From Trichomonas tenax (Eukaryota; Parabasalia; Trichomonadida; Trichomonadidae), in the NCBI GenBank assembly GCA_023091735.1, contig JALKBU010000712.1, forward strand, positions 1-27,062: DNA of 27,062 nucleotides. The letters are read 5' to 3'. The notes under the pieces are model-generated. The model worked only from the letters and a program-made list of their open reading frames with translations. It did no database searches and was not told the origin of the DNA. Positions 7,655 to 18,132 of this stretch are shown one piece after another (the stretch's first letter is position 1; every line of letters begins with the position of its first letter). The translations under genes were made by a program, and so were the position numbers.

Positions 7655-10428
7655 TTAAGAGGCGACTATGTTCTTAGATTCTGGTTTCTTCTTGCAAACG
7701 CCTCTGATGCGAATCAAGAAGAAAATAACAAAGGAAATTAATGCTCCTGAAACGATTACGATAACGATTATCATGAAAACTTCTTGATAAACCGAAAACA
7801 TTTCCATTAACTGAGTTCACCCTCGAAATGTTTTGATAGAATTCAGGAGGAATCCATTCATGGCACTCTACATATTCAACAGGATATCATTCTAATATTG
7901 TAGGGAATGGATAGTCTTCATTAACAAAGAATCTCGGCTTCCAATATCCGAAAATGCTTTCGGACAAGAATTCATCTCCTTCATAACAAACGGAATAAAA
8001 GAACTTCGAATATCTTGCAAATTCTGGATTAAGGTATTGTAGAGATGATTTAACTATGATCTGAGATGGTCCATAATTGGAAACAAATGAAGTTGAACTA
8101 TTGTAATTCGATTGAGAAGAAACAAAAGTATTGAAAGATTTAACATTATCAGGAACAATAACAGGATCATTTGTTTCCAATGAATAAAAAGTCAATACTT
8201 TGTTTGTGCTTTTTCAACAATGCTGTTATTATTGATCATATAGTAATATGGATTTTCAGGTTCAATTTCAATTAATAATTTTTTTTGATGAAACTTGAAC
8301 GAATGAATCTTCCATTGTTTGATTGAAGAACTTTGAGAAGTGAGTATATTCAACATTCGATTGCCTTAAAACACTCAATATAAATGAAGAAGGAATTTCA
8401 TCAAAATAAACTTACTTGAGGTCTTTGCAATAAGCAAATGCAAGCATATCAACGACATAATATCCTTCGCTTTTGATGTTAATCATTTCAAGACTTATGT
8501 TATAAAACGCATGATCAGATATTGTTAAGAGATTAATACTAAAATTGATTTCTCCTTTAAGACTGATGCAATCAAAGAAGCAATAAGTATCAAAGTTTGT
8601 TACACCTGAAATGTCGATATTTTCTAATGAACGACATCCATGGAAAGAAAATTTGTTATATCTAATGCATTTTTGGCAATTTTGGACTTCTTTTAGTTTC
8701 ATGCATGATTTGAAGCCATTGCTTTTAATTTCTATTATATTTGCATTAGATTCAATTATATTTAAATTTCTGCAGTTTTCAAACATTGATGATTGAATAA
8801 CTAAATCTGTGTTTTGTTTAAATTGGACTTTTTCAAGAGTTGAACAATTATAAAATGCATAATCATCAAAACTTGTCGATCCTTGAACTTCAACTTCTTT
8901 AATGAACTTATTAGATGCAAAAGCATTAGTTCCAATGCCCAAAATATCTTCCGTTATAATAAAAGTCGTTGATTGATAAGAAGGAAAAACGAGATTTATC
9001 TTTGTTTTGTCTTTTGAACATAAAATATCATTTTCAATCAATAAATTTGAATTCTCATCGAGTTCTATTGTTTCTTTGTTTGTGCAATTAACGAAAGGCC
9101 TTGCATTGAAATTAGTCACATCACTCTTGATAATGATTTTTGTTAGATCATTACAATTTGCAAACTGAAAATCACTGAAAAAAATCTTGTCTTATTATGA
9201 GTTCCTGAACTTTGCATCTTTCAAAGGCTCTTTCTTCAAGATATTTAACATTCATTAGATCAATTTTCTTGATGTTGCATGCATAAAAAGCAAAATCTTG
9301 TATTTTATTTAATTCATTTGGAAAAGTTACGATTTCCAAATTTTTGCATCCCATGAACATATTTGCGAAAATTGTCTCTCCAGCAACTATCGAAACTGAT
9401 TTCAATGTCTTGATTCCTGAATACAGCTGTTTTTCGTTGCTTTTAATGCTAAGTTCTATTGTCAAATCTTTTATTGAACTGCATCCAACAAAAACAAACT
9501 TTCCAATAAATACAAATTTTGGAATATTTTTCACAATCAAATTTTTGCATCCATTAAAAGCATAATCATCAATCGTTAAACCTTTCACTCTATCATTGAT
9601 ATCGATTGTCTTCAAACTAGCGCAATAAGCAAAAGCGTGATGATAGATGAATATAACATTAGGAACTGAAACTTCTTCTAGTTTTTCGCAATGTAAAAAC
9701 ACATTTTCTCTAATTTCAGCAACAAATGGAAGATTGATGTTTTTGAGACCTGAACAGTATGAAAACATCTCTGATGTTACTGATTTAATAGGATGATCTA
9801 TGTCAAATGTTTCCAAATTGTTGTTTGCATAAAAAGTATCTCCATTTAATCGAAGTTCGGTGAATGTTCCTTTGAGTGAAACTTTTTTCAATGTATTCAT
9901 ATATGCGAAACTGTATTTATCGAAAGAAACACTAGAGTATATTTTAACACATGTTATCTCCGCTAAATTTGTCCATGGAAATGCAAAGTTTCCAATATTT
10001 GTTAAACCACTTCCAAAAGTAAAACTTTCGATTGGCGTCGATTGAAAACAACGACTTCCAATGTTTGTAATGCTTTCTGCTCCGAAATTGATTGTCTTGA
10101 GGTTAATGCGATAGAAGAAAGCATCATCTTCGATTTTAATGATATGAGGGATTTCAACTTCCTCAAGATTTGCCATATTGTAAAAACACGCGGATGGAAT
10201 TGTTGTCTTATTTGTATCTGTTATTGTAACTTTTTTGACATTAGGTACTCCATAAAAATATAATGGCCGAAGATTTGGAAAACTTTCATTGATATCTAAA
10301 TTAGAAAAATCGATTGTCTCTTCTACATATGGATCCTGTTTAAGTGATCTTGCATTTAATAATTCAGTAGGCCAAATCTTTAAAATCAAGTTAATTATTG
10401 TATTTAAAACATATCTATCTAATTTCAT
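7655..10428 (-). pseudogene. Broken BspA-type LRR surface protein gene with C-terminal membrane anchor
   Basis: From ATG at 10428 the frame encodes 418 residues of LRR_5/BspA repeats (xxIxxxAFxxCxxLKxIxI pattern). It stops at 9172, where the A7 run at 9178-9184 (T7 on the gene strand) has shifted the frame. Repeats resume in the next frame to a TAA at 8412-8414. Coding continues across that stop, shifts near 8275-8285 and again near 8195, runs to a stop at 7887, and finally shifts into a membrane helix (FMIIVIVIVSGALISFVIFF) and a basic tail ending at 7655. LRR ectodomain, single anchor and short tail are typical of trichomonad BspA-like surface proteins implicated in adhesion. AAAATGTGACA lies before the ATG. 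At least five lesions indicate a pseudogene, though the homopolymer shift could be a read error. Confidence 0.8.
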
Positions 10429-10446
10429 AATCTATGTCACATTTTC

Positions 10447-10469
10447 CGGGATAGGGAATCCCTATCCCG
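10447..10469. repeat. Perfect GC-rich hairpin upstream of the BspA gene
   Basis: CGGGATAGGG and CCCTATCCCG (10-bp arms) flank AAT. It is very GC-rich for this region and lies 19 bases upstream of the BspA start. A similar hairpin follows at 10509-10526. It may be regulatory or a transposon footprint; function unknown. Confidence 0.7.
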
Positions 10470-10508
10470 AGCAATAATTTTTATTTGTAAATTATTCATT
10501 TTTTGATA

Positions 10509-10526
10509 GGATGGGATAACCCATCC
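10509..10526. repeat. Second GC-rich hairpin, related to the first
   Basis: GGATGGG and CCCATCC (7-bp arms) flank ATAA. It shares the GGGAT theme with the hairpin at 10447-10469, 40 bp away. Confidence 0.6.
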
Positions 10527-10705
10527 CAAAAGAAGAGTGATCTGACACATTATATTTACATGTCAAAAATGAGCGTTTTACATAAAGATAAATGAAACAG
10601 GCATAATTAATGTTCATCTAATATGCTTTATAATGCACATTTTATTTTTCTAATATCATTATTTGTCATTTGGCAAAAATAAAAATTGCAAAAAAATCAC
10701 ATTTT

Positions 10706-11529
10706 CTAAGGTTCGGGATATGGGAGGGATAAGTTTTTGCATCCCCAATACTCTGGGAAAAAGTGGGATCTATAATACAAATTATACCATCCGCTGAAGC
10801 ATGCAAATAGTGTTTTGGTTGTCATAGGATAATTAAACTTTGCATTTTGATCGAATGAATTGGGTCTGATTGACTTGATTGAACTTGGAATACTAATGTT
10901 ATCCAACCAACAGAATTCAAAAGCACTTTCCTCAATAACTTCGACATTTTCGCCAAGTGTAAGAGAACAAACATAATCACATTGATAAAATGCCTTTCTT
11001 TTGATTATTTTAACTGAATTTAGTATCACTATTGATGGTATTCTGTTATACATGAAGCAGCACTAATTAATGATTTCTATGTTGTTCGGTATAACAAGAT
11101 CGGTTAAATACATACAGTCCGCTAAACAATAAGATCCTAATTTTTGAACAGAATTCGGAATATGTACTGATGTCATATTAGCGCATCCATAGAAGGCATA
11201 ATCTTGTATTGCAACCAAACTGTTTGGAAGTTCTACTGATGAAAATTAGTTAATTTGAATGCACTTTTCCCGATTTCAGATAATGTTTGAGGAAATTCGA
11301 TTGTGTTTAAGTTGTAACAAAAAGATTAAGTCGTTTGAAACGGAAAATAGATTCACAGTTGTATTCTAATTGGAATTCCAAAATAATTTTTGCGAAATCA
11401 ATGTCGTAAAACATGGAATTTTTCGATTCATCCAAAATATTTTTTGCTTTATAAGAATCGTCTTCATTATTCACATTTATATTGCCTAAGCATATATTCT
11501 CTCTCGTTTTCAGACTTATTCATTTCATA
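10706..11529 (-). pseudogene. Second broken BspA-type LRR gene
   Basis: The readable part (10706-11053) encodes LRR_5 repeats, for example VIILNSVKIIKRKAFYQC-like units, and ends at TAG 10706-10708. The same frame continues upstream through a TAG near 11067 into more repeats (NSLVAIQDYAFYGCANM-like), then shifts near 11245 into further repeats. A weakly coding N-terminal stretch reaches ATG at about 11529, with further stops and shifts. It lies just upstream of the first BspA gene on the same strand, so the pair may be a decayed tandem array. The C-terminus lacks a membrane anchor, unlike its neighbour. Confidence 0.65.
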
Positions 11530-11906
11530 CATAACTTTTTAAGCAATAAAACCTACTCGACTCTCTGGCCAAACTTCCTGTATCGTCGGAACATTATGTT
11601 GATATAGTTTTTCATCCGCACAAAGTTAAAAATCCAAGAATTTCGAAACGACAGATACACTTAATTACTATACTTATAATCATATTTTAAGCTGAACAAT
11701 GTGTTATAAATTTATATTTCGAGAAAATACTTGAAACTTTTCTGGGAAAAAAGATTATTTCAAAGTTTTGAGAATTTTGATTTAATCAGAGCGGACCATT
11801 TAAACATTAGATTCATAAATTTCAATAGTGAATTCTCTTAGATCTTGGAATTTTATAGAAAGAATATCAGAAATAAGATAGAATCTTTATGATCATTTAT
11901 AATATG
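11530..11906. other. Intergenic, no supported gene
   Basis: AT-rich sequence between the BspA remnant and the 3' end of the sulfatase-fold gene. I see no structure beyond homopolymer runs. Confidence 0.5.
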
Positions 11907-13742
11907 TTAGCGAAGCCAAAAGTTGTTCAAATATATTCTGCTTCTGTTATATTCTGTTGTGTTGGATGCCTCGACATTAGCAATTGTCAAACAGAGTTCT
12001 TTTGTTGTGCATGAACCATCTGGATAAATAAATTTATCATTGTAATACTTTTCAGATCCTTCTGAGTATTTTTCGAATAACATTTTTCCATACGTCTCCA
12101 TATGAGTCTTAGAATCAGAGAAAAGATTTACGCCAAGTCCTAAGTGATCACCTGCTATTTTAATTCCTGCTGCAGCAAGCGTTGTTGGAAACCAATCAAA
12201 AATACTGAACAAACGATTATTCTTTTTGATTGGGACTACATCACTATTTATAATTGTGTTGAAAACAGTTCTTTTGTATCCCGCTTCATGTGCACGCTCA
12301 GCATAACCATGGCCTCTAACAATATGATCACCTGTCATTACAATTACTGTGTTGCTATACCATGGCTGTCTTTCGCACCATTCAAGGAAATCTTTGAACT
12401 GTCTGTCAACACAATTCAAAACTTTTGTCATCCTATGAGTAATAGAACTGTTGCATAGCTTGCATTCAAATCCTGGTTCATGGGAATCGAGGTTTGCTGT
12501 GTAAACATAAAAGGGTTTATCGCCCTTTGAAACCTCAATCAAATATTTTTTCAATACATCAAATGTTTCATAGTCGTATGCGTATCTATGCTCTTGAACC
12601 ACTCTTTTGATAGTCATATTGTGAATTTGAAACATATATCCTAAAGCAAAGTCATCCATGAATGTTCCAAGAACAACAGATGTATTATATCCATTCTCTT
12701 GCAGCAGTTCTGGAATGCATTTATATTCAGAATAAAAGATGTTTTCTGCGTATGGAAGAGTTGCATTTCTTGTTGCTGGATATCCCATTAAAGGATATCC
12801 ACAAAGAAAACCTAATGTTGAAGCAATAGTCCATTGTCCACGATGAACAACGGTCATTCCTCCTAAAACACCTTCTAATTGATTACTGAACACGATATTA
12901 TTCTTTCTTAGTGCATTCTCCTCTAAGAATGGTATCTTTGATTTAGTTTCAAGACCTCCATTTTCTTTGGAAAGATACATATTCTCCATTGCTTCAATGC
13001 TGAAGAAAAGAATATTTTTCTTTTTCGCAGGAAATTTCAAAATATCTGAACTTGCAAGCAATGATATCTCATGAAATTTATCAATATCTATATCTCCTCT
13101 ATGCATTATTTCCATTTTATATAATGCGAATGATGATATTACATATAATAGAGCAATGTGATGCATTTTTAGATGAAATAAGAATTTTGATTTTTTGATT
13201 TTTACTTCTAAAGGTGTTTTTCTAATGAATATTGCAGTAAACAGAATTGAAGGAATATAATTTGAAAACATATGTCTGATGAAGAAATTTGTAATAATAG
13301 TAAAAGCATTGGAATAGCTTCTGGCCTGTTGTAATAGCAATTTAAATTCATCAGAAAAAATAGCACCTGAAGTTTCCTGAATCTCCTTTATGAACGAATT
13401 GAATCCTGTTGATGCAAAGATAATTATAATAATCAACACAAAATTGAATTTATCCATTGGAAACTGCATAATTATGATTTTTCGGGCCTCTATAAATAGA
13501 AAAAACAATAATTCTGCAACTATTGGAATTACAAGTAATTGCACTCTTTTGCTTTCATCAGTGTACGCAATAGATAAAGACTCAAGCACAAAAAACGATA
13601 TAAACCATTTTTGCACTATAAATAAAAGTGTAAAGTCATATAATATCTGTTTAATAGTTCTCCTGTTCCGCAAATAGCTGTTGGTCACTGATATTATTCC
13701 TGGAATACCATAAAATGCAATCAAAAAAAGAATATATCCCAT
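11907..13742 (-). CDS. MdoB/LtaS-like membrane sulfatase-fold enzyme
   Basis: 611 residues from the first ATG (13742); the open frame extends 15 bases further, to a TTG at 13757, but without an ATG. Residues 1-210 hold about five membrane spans. The rest is an alkaline-phosphatase-superfamily catalytic domain closest in pattern to bacterial phosphoglycerol transferases (MdoB/OpgB, LtaS). It has Glu250 in NILFFSIEAME, a candidate nucleophile Thr305 in RGQWTIAST, a LCGYPL segment (313-318), an ANLDSHEP segment (Asp419, His421) and a metal-binding MTGDH (Asp472, His473). All expected key residues seem present, so the enzyme is probably active, transferring a phospho-alcohol to a lipid or glycan at a secretory membrane; the substrate is unknown. 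A bacterial-type domain in a eukaryote suggests old lateral transfer. The neighbouring bromodomain gene is divergent. Confidence 0.75.
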   Translation of the reverse strand: MGYILFLIAFYGIPGIISVTNSYLRNRRTIKQILYDFTLLFIVQKWFISFFVLESLSIAYTDESKRVQLLVIPIVAELLFFLFIEARKIIIMQFPMDKFNFVLIIIIIFASTGFNSFIKEIQETSGAIFSDEFKLLLQQARSYSNAFTIITNFFIRHMFSNYIPSILFTAIFIRKTPLEVKIKKSKFLFHLKMHHIALLYVISSFALYKMEIMHRGDIDIDKFHEISLLASSDILKFPAKKKNILFFSIEAMENMYLSKENGGLETKSKIPFLEENALRKNNIVFSNQLEGVLGGMTVVHRGQWTIASTLGFLCGYPLMGYPATRNATLPYAENIFYSEYKCIPELLQENGYNTSVVLGTFMDDFALGYMFQIHNMTIKRVVQEHRYAYDYETFDVLKKYLIEVSKGDKPFYVYTANLDSHEPGFECKLCNSSITHRMTKVLNCVDRQFKDFLEWCERQPWYSNTVIVMTGDHIVRGHGYAERAHEAGYKRTVFNTIINSDVVPIKKNNRLFSIFDWFPTTLAAAGIKIAGDHLGLGVNLFSDSKTHMETYGKMLFEKYSEGSEKYYNDKFIYPDGSCTTKELCLTIANVEASNTTEYNRSRIYLNNFWLR

Positions 13743-13778
13743 TTTTGGTAAAAGCAAAAATTTTTAGTTAACATATTT

Positions 13779-13965
13779 TTACATGACAGATGTCTCTCAA
13801 AATGATCTCAATAATTTTAAAATTAACAAATAAATTTAGTTACGTGTCAAAAACTATGAAACTAGACTTGCATTCAAAATATATTTACGCGTCAACAATA
13901 TATACTTACATATCAAAATTATATATCTGATATCCAAAATTTTAAATAAAATTTGTCACTTTTTA
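13779..13965. promoter_or_regulatory. Divergent promoter with repeated TTACRYRTCAA motif
   Basis: Between the two divergent starts lie TTACGTGTCAAAAAC (13840), TTACGCGTCAACAAT (13885) and TTACATATCAAAATT (13906), all on the plus strand, plus a weaker TTACATGACAGAT (13779). TGTCACTTTTTATTTTTT follows at 13954, just before the bromodomain gene. A further TTACATGTCAAAAAT sits at 10556, upstream of the BspA gene. A regulatory role is inferred from repetition. Confidence 0.45.
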
Positions 13966-13977
13966 TTTTTTAGAAAA

Positions 13978-14517
13978 GTGTATAAGCATAAGAAAAAGAG
14001 CAATCGTCTTCAGAGACCTGAATTTTTACCAATGACGCGTGCGCAGCAGGAATTTGCATTGAATGTCACTGAGAAAATGATGAGTTATCCAATAAGTTTT
14101 TACTTTATATCGCAAAATAACTTTGAAAAAGTTCTAAACATCGAAAAACTGTCCAAGATCAAGCTATTTAATGCACTATACTTCACAACAATCAAGACAA
14201 ATCTACAAGAAGGACATTACAAAACATTTGAAGATTGGAAGAAGGATATTATGAAGCTATTTGATAATGGATTTGCTTGCTTTCCAGCCAGTTCTCCCTT
14301 TACGCAGATAATCATCGAATTAAAGAACAGATTTTTGGCGAAGATTAAAAAGGAGCCAATAAGTGATACTGATTTATGGACCATTAAAATACAAAATGTC
14401 AATAAGAAGCTACAAAACATATCAGAAATGTTCCTTACTAAAATCGAAAATCAAGATGAAAAACTAAATTCAGAATCACCACCCACGAAAATTCTGTTAC
14501 GGAAGAAACATCAATGA
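13978..14517 (+). CDS. Minimal bromodomain protein lacking the conserved Asn
   Basis: 179 codons from a GTG at 13978, or 161 from the first in-frame ATG (14032). Residues about 28-125 (numbered from the GTG) fit a bromodomain: a YPISFYF shelf, then TIKTNLQEGHYKTFEDWKKD for helix B into C, then DIMKLFDNGFACFPASSPF and a last helix. The Asn that holds acetyl-lysine, expected in a YNP-like context, is Phe102 (CFP). The protein is almost only the domain with a basic N-terminus, a small size I would expect in trichomonads. TGTCACTTTTT lies 14 bases before the GTG, the spacing seen before other starts, so a former ATG may have become GTG. Otherwise the leader would be unusually long. Nuclear role inferred; acetyl-lysine binding doubtful. 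Confidence 0.6.
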   Translation: MYKHKKKSNRLQRPEFLPMTRAQQEFALNVTEKMMSYPISFYFISQNNFEKVLNIEKLSKIKLFNALYFTTIKTNLQEGHYKTFEDWKKDIMKLFDNGFACFPASSPFTQIIIELKNRFLAKIKKEPISDTDLWTIKIQNVNKKLQNISEMFLTKIENQDEKLNSESPPTKILLRKKHQ

Positions 14518-15524
14518 TGATCTGGTTCTGTTTTGTCAATCGATCTCAAATTAATTGAAAGTTAATAATGGAATATCCGACTTTTGATGGTTGAATAGTT
14601 CATCCCTTATCAATTTGTATTTGATGCAACTATAAAAATTGATCTAATCCTAATATATTTGATTTCAAATTTTTTTTTAATATAGAACAAAAAGCTTTGA
14701 TACCTAAGCTTTTGATATAGTCACAAAATGATGGTATAAGTCCTGAGATGCAACATTAAATCAATTTTTTTGGAAAAAACAAATTGTTAACATTTTTACT
14801 AATAGCTCATAAAATTAAATATAATTCATGGATATTTATCATGTGGCGATGTTATATTTGATATTTATCAAAGGTCCTGTGGAAGAATGTACGTTATTAA
14901 AAATCTCACTTTTTTGACCTCGGTCGAAGTTTAGTTTTGCTATCTCGGTGAGGATTCAAAACTCGACTTTTCTATATGGCACAATCAAAAATGTAACTCA
15001 GCAAATTTATCATGGAACCTATTTATGTTCTCTGGACTAAAGTTTTTGCAAAGATATTGCGATTTTTAGACTTTGTTGATTTCTGGCCTTGGTGTTACCA
15101 GTGGCTTTCTACAAGAGTATCTGGCGTCGGAATCTGTCTTGAAACCTACATGTTAAAATTCGAAATTTGTACCACAAAATTTTGCCGATTTTTTGGCTCT
15201 ATCTTCTACACAAAGCTGCTACTAACATTCCGCTGATCATTCACAAATTTTCTAAAGGCCGCTACAGAAGGTTTTTGAGATCCGATTATTATCTCCATAT
15301 TTAACAATGATTTATGCATATTTATAGAAATCCGTGTAATTAACATTGGTAGTTCGGTTCTATTACAGATATAAAACTATCAATATCTCTATTTTAGATT
15401 TTATTCATAATGTTTTTATAAAATTTTGTTCTTTTTCTTTGAGTAAATACTTCTACCTTTATAATCATATATATATAACTAGCTTATCAATTCATTTTAT
15501 GAATATTAATTTTCCACTTTTTTG
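14518..15524. other. Intergenic, no supported gene
   Basis: AT-rich. An ATG-started 74-codon frame at 15012-15236 is rich in Trp, Phe and Leu, has no family features and no promoter motif; I do not call it. The stretch 14905-14960 has TTTTTTGACCTCGG-like pieces faintly like the 6863-6913 repeat. Confidence 0.45.
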
Positions 15525-15550
15525 AAAATTTTGCCAATAGGCAAAATTTT
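15525..15550. repeat. Small perfect hairpin abutting the right inverted repeat
   Basis: AAAATTTTGCC (15525-15535) and GGCAAAATTTT (15540-15550) pair around AATA. It touches the inner edge of the 120-bp repeat and has no counterpart at the left copy. Confidence 0.6.
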
Positions 15551-15667
15551 TTCCTTCTGCGGTGTAGTCCCGCGACCTTCATAACTTTTTATCTGATCAA
15601 TATTTTTTCGATTTGAAAGTACTTTCAAGTACTTATTGATAGTTATCTATCCAGTGGTATAAGTGGC
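15548..15667 (-). repeat. Right copy of the 120-bp inverted repeat
   Basis: Reverse complement of bases 1-120, 118 of 120 identical. Here both edges can be seen: similarity begins after the hairpin at 15525-15550 and runs at least to GTGGC at 15663-15667. The left copy is cut by the window edge, so the true outer boundary is unknown. TTGAAAGTACTTTCAA within it is a perfect 16-bp palindrome. Confidence 0.9.
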
Positions 15668-17093
15668 ACAGTTTATATATCTATCAAATCATTGATTGCA
15701 TTTCAAATCGTCCAAAAATATACGATTTCCAGCATAAACGTATGCGCTAATATGCAGCATATGATATTTTTATGTGTATTATTGATTCAAATACCTCTTA
15801 TACGCTTAAAATTAAAAATGCAACTAATTCAAATTGATTTGAGGGCGATTATACACATGAAAGTTATTGAATTTGATGGGATGTGGATGTGCAGCTGTAA
15901 TAATGTAAAATTTTAGAATCTTAGATTTGGTTTTATTATTTATTGCAAATTGATCTAAATAACTAAAATACAATTAAAATTTATTGTTTATTTAACCATT
16001 ACAAAATAGATCAACAAAACCACTTGTTGATGCGTAAATATTTTTATATTTAAGTATGTGTCAACCTTCTCTGTTTTCTAGTATGAATTGTAGGTAGGAT
16101 TAGAAGGTATGGAGCATAAAATAGGATATAAGCATCATTTATGGAAATCATACTATAGACAAAAAGTTTATTGTAAAAAATGGAAAATTTCTAATGAATT
16201 TTGTAAAAGTATCGTTAAACATCATTTTTACTGCACCAAAATTAATGGATCTGTTGTATAAAAGCATTGCATTTATAAATAAAATATAAAAATACACAAA
16301 ACATTATTTGGCGGAGAAAAAGTGACAAAAAGAAAAAATGTTCGACTTCATGATAGCCAATACATAACAATTTCAGGAATTAGTGCTCCTGGAGTAGTTA
16401 TTACGTTGTTATCGCATAGTTGGCAATCGGCATTTATGTAGCAGAATGTAGTTATTTCCCAAATAATACATTTTTTTTTTGATACATTAGTTAATTTCAT
16501 CTCCAACCCCCCATAATATGAGCTTTCCTATGCATGCTCTTACTGAATCATTCCTATTTCATTATCTATTACATTCAACTAGGGAAAATTTTCTCCACTT
16601 TAGTTCTATTCAATATTAGTCAATATGATTGATATTAACTACTATTATGCCACGTTTAGTTAAATTCAATACTCAGATTGTTAAAAAATTCTTGATCTGA
16701 ATTCAAATGCACGTACAATAGTCATGTTCAGCGACACTTAGAGCTAATTTACCATAAATTTTAAGACCCACATCACTACAACAGTACACAGCATCAAAAA
16801 TGATATTCCATTTATTCCGATTTCTATGTAGTAACCCAAACTACCAATTCGATAGGAGTTTTTCGAGTTTATGATTAATCTCACAACAAGCAACCTTGAT
16901 TCCTCCTTAAAGCACATACTGTAGGCTTAGCAGCTACTAAAATTTCAATTGTAGCAATTCGATTTTTCGAAATTCAAGCTTTCTCTATGGGCAATAATTG
17001 GAATGCTCTTCCTAACATCATCTGAGCAAAATGCCAATCAACCCAAACTTGAGATCTCCAAAGGGATGCATATAAAAGCAATCATTTTAATAA
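15668..17093. other. Gene-poor interval, no supported gene
   Basis: AT-rich. At 16316-16341, AGAAAAAGTGACAAAAAG precedes an ATG (16339) that opens only nine codons before a stop, so this may be a promoter left beside a decayed gene. Open frames here begin with non-ATG codons or lack family features. Confidence 0.45.
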
Positions 17094-18115
17094 TGTCACT
17101 CACTTTCAACCGAACACTTGAAGAAGTTCTTTAAAAAAGCAAAAACAACAAAGGACAATGCTCAAGATGTTGTCGTTCAAGCTTGCGAGGTCATATTTAT
17201 TCTTGAGAGCAAAAAATCTACAGCAAGTTCAGTCTGGCATTCGGATATTTTATACTATGGACACTTGCAGTAAAAGTAAGTCCATACATGTGCAGGCAGG
17301 CAACATCTCTGAGGAGAAACACATAGATGTCAAATTTCGAACCAATCAACGATTCTCAGAGTCAAGCCTTCTTTCCGTTTATCAAGAAATCTATGATGTC
17401 ACATCTGCATCTGAAAATCCAAGCGTATTCCGCTCACGAAGGACTCGTTTTTTCCTATTTCATTTATCCGAATGTCCTAAAAGAAAAGTTATAAATCATC
17501 AATTCAATATGCAGTTCATATTAATCATGAAATCATCAATGAGGGCAGATGACTCAATTAGATTTTACACAGCTTGAAGTAACATATTCTCTTAATGAAT
17601 TCATCGATTCTGTATTCTAAGAATCAGCTGGGACAAATGAGTCCAAAACTAATAATGATAGGTATCCATCAATATTGTATCTGAATGTCCAATTAGATCC
17701 ACATTATTCAATTGGAGAGTCTATTTCAATCAATGCTATAATGTGCGATGAAATGAGTATTTAGGAAAGATCAGATAGAGTTACAACAAATCGACAAAAT
17801 ACAGCACAATTATAAGACCATTTTGCTAGGTCAAATGTCATCTCTAACATCAGTTCCAGATCACAAGATTCAACAACAAAGATTTAAACTTCCGAAATGT
17901 TATTACAATTCACCAAAGCATCAATGATGTAGACCTAACAAATGTCACTTCACAGTGTGACTGTGTCGATATTTATTATGACTTCGAGTTCCTAACAGAG
18001 CAAAGAATATTCGCTAGTTTTCTATGACAGCGATCAGTCAGACCCTAATTCAATTTAGACAACATTCAACTTCAGACCTGCAAGGCATAATGATGTTACT
18101 TTTCGACGTTTGAAC
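17094..18115 (+). pseudogene. Heavily decayed coding region, family unknown
   Basis: From ATG at 17094 a frame opens (MSLTFNRTLEEVL) and breaks at TAA. With a one-base shift it continues through about 45 plausible residues (KKAKTTKDNAQDVVVQACEV onwards). Coding-like pieces in changing frames follow to about 18115, including a 139-codon frame at 17158-17577 and, near 17620-17760, a RYPSILYLNVQLDPHYSIG-like segment broken by stops. Codon and residue composition looks like decayed coding DNA rather than random AT sequence, but I recognise no family and the pieces may come from more than one gene. TCACTTTC lies just inside the proposed start. Confidence 0.35.
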
Positions 18116-18132
18116 GATAAGTGACACCTTTA

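Noticed and set aside
8405..8420. An intron beginning at AAG|TAAGTTTAT in the BspA gene
   Set aside because: The sequence lacks the extended trichomonad 5' splice motif and no ACTAACACACAG-like 3' element follows; coding continues directly across the stop.
15012..15236. 74-codon ATG-started frame
   Set aside because: Odd composition, no promoter motif, no relative recognised; likely chance.
1..15667. A classical Maverick/Polinton element
   Set aside because: The size fits, but no polymerase B, retroviral-type integrase, packaging ATPase, protease or capsid-like frame is present.
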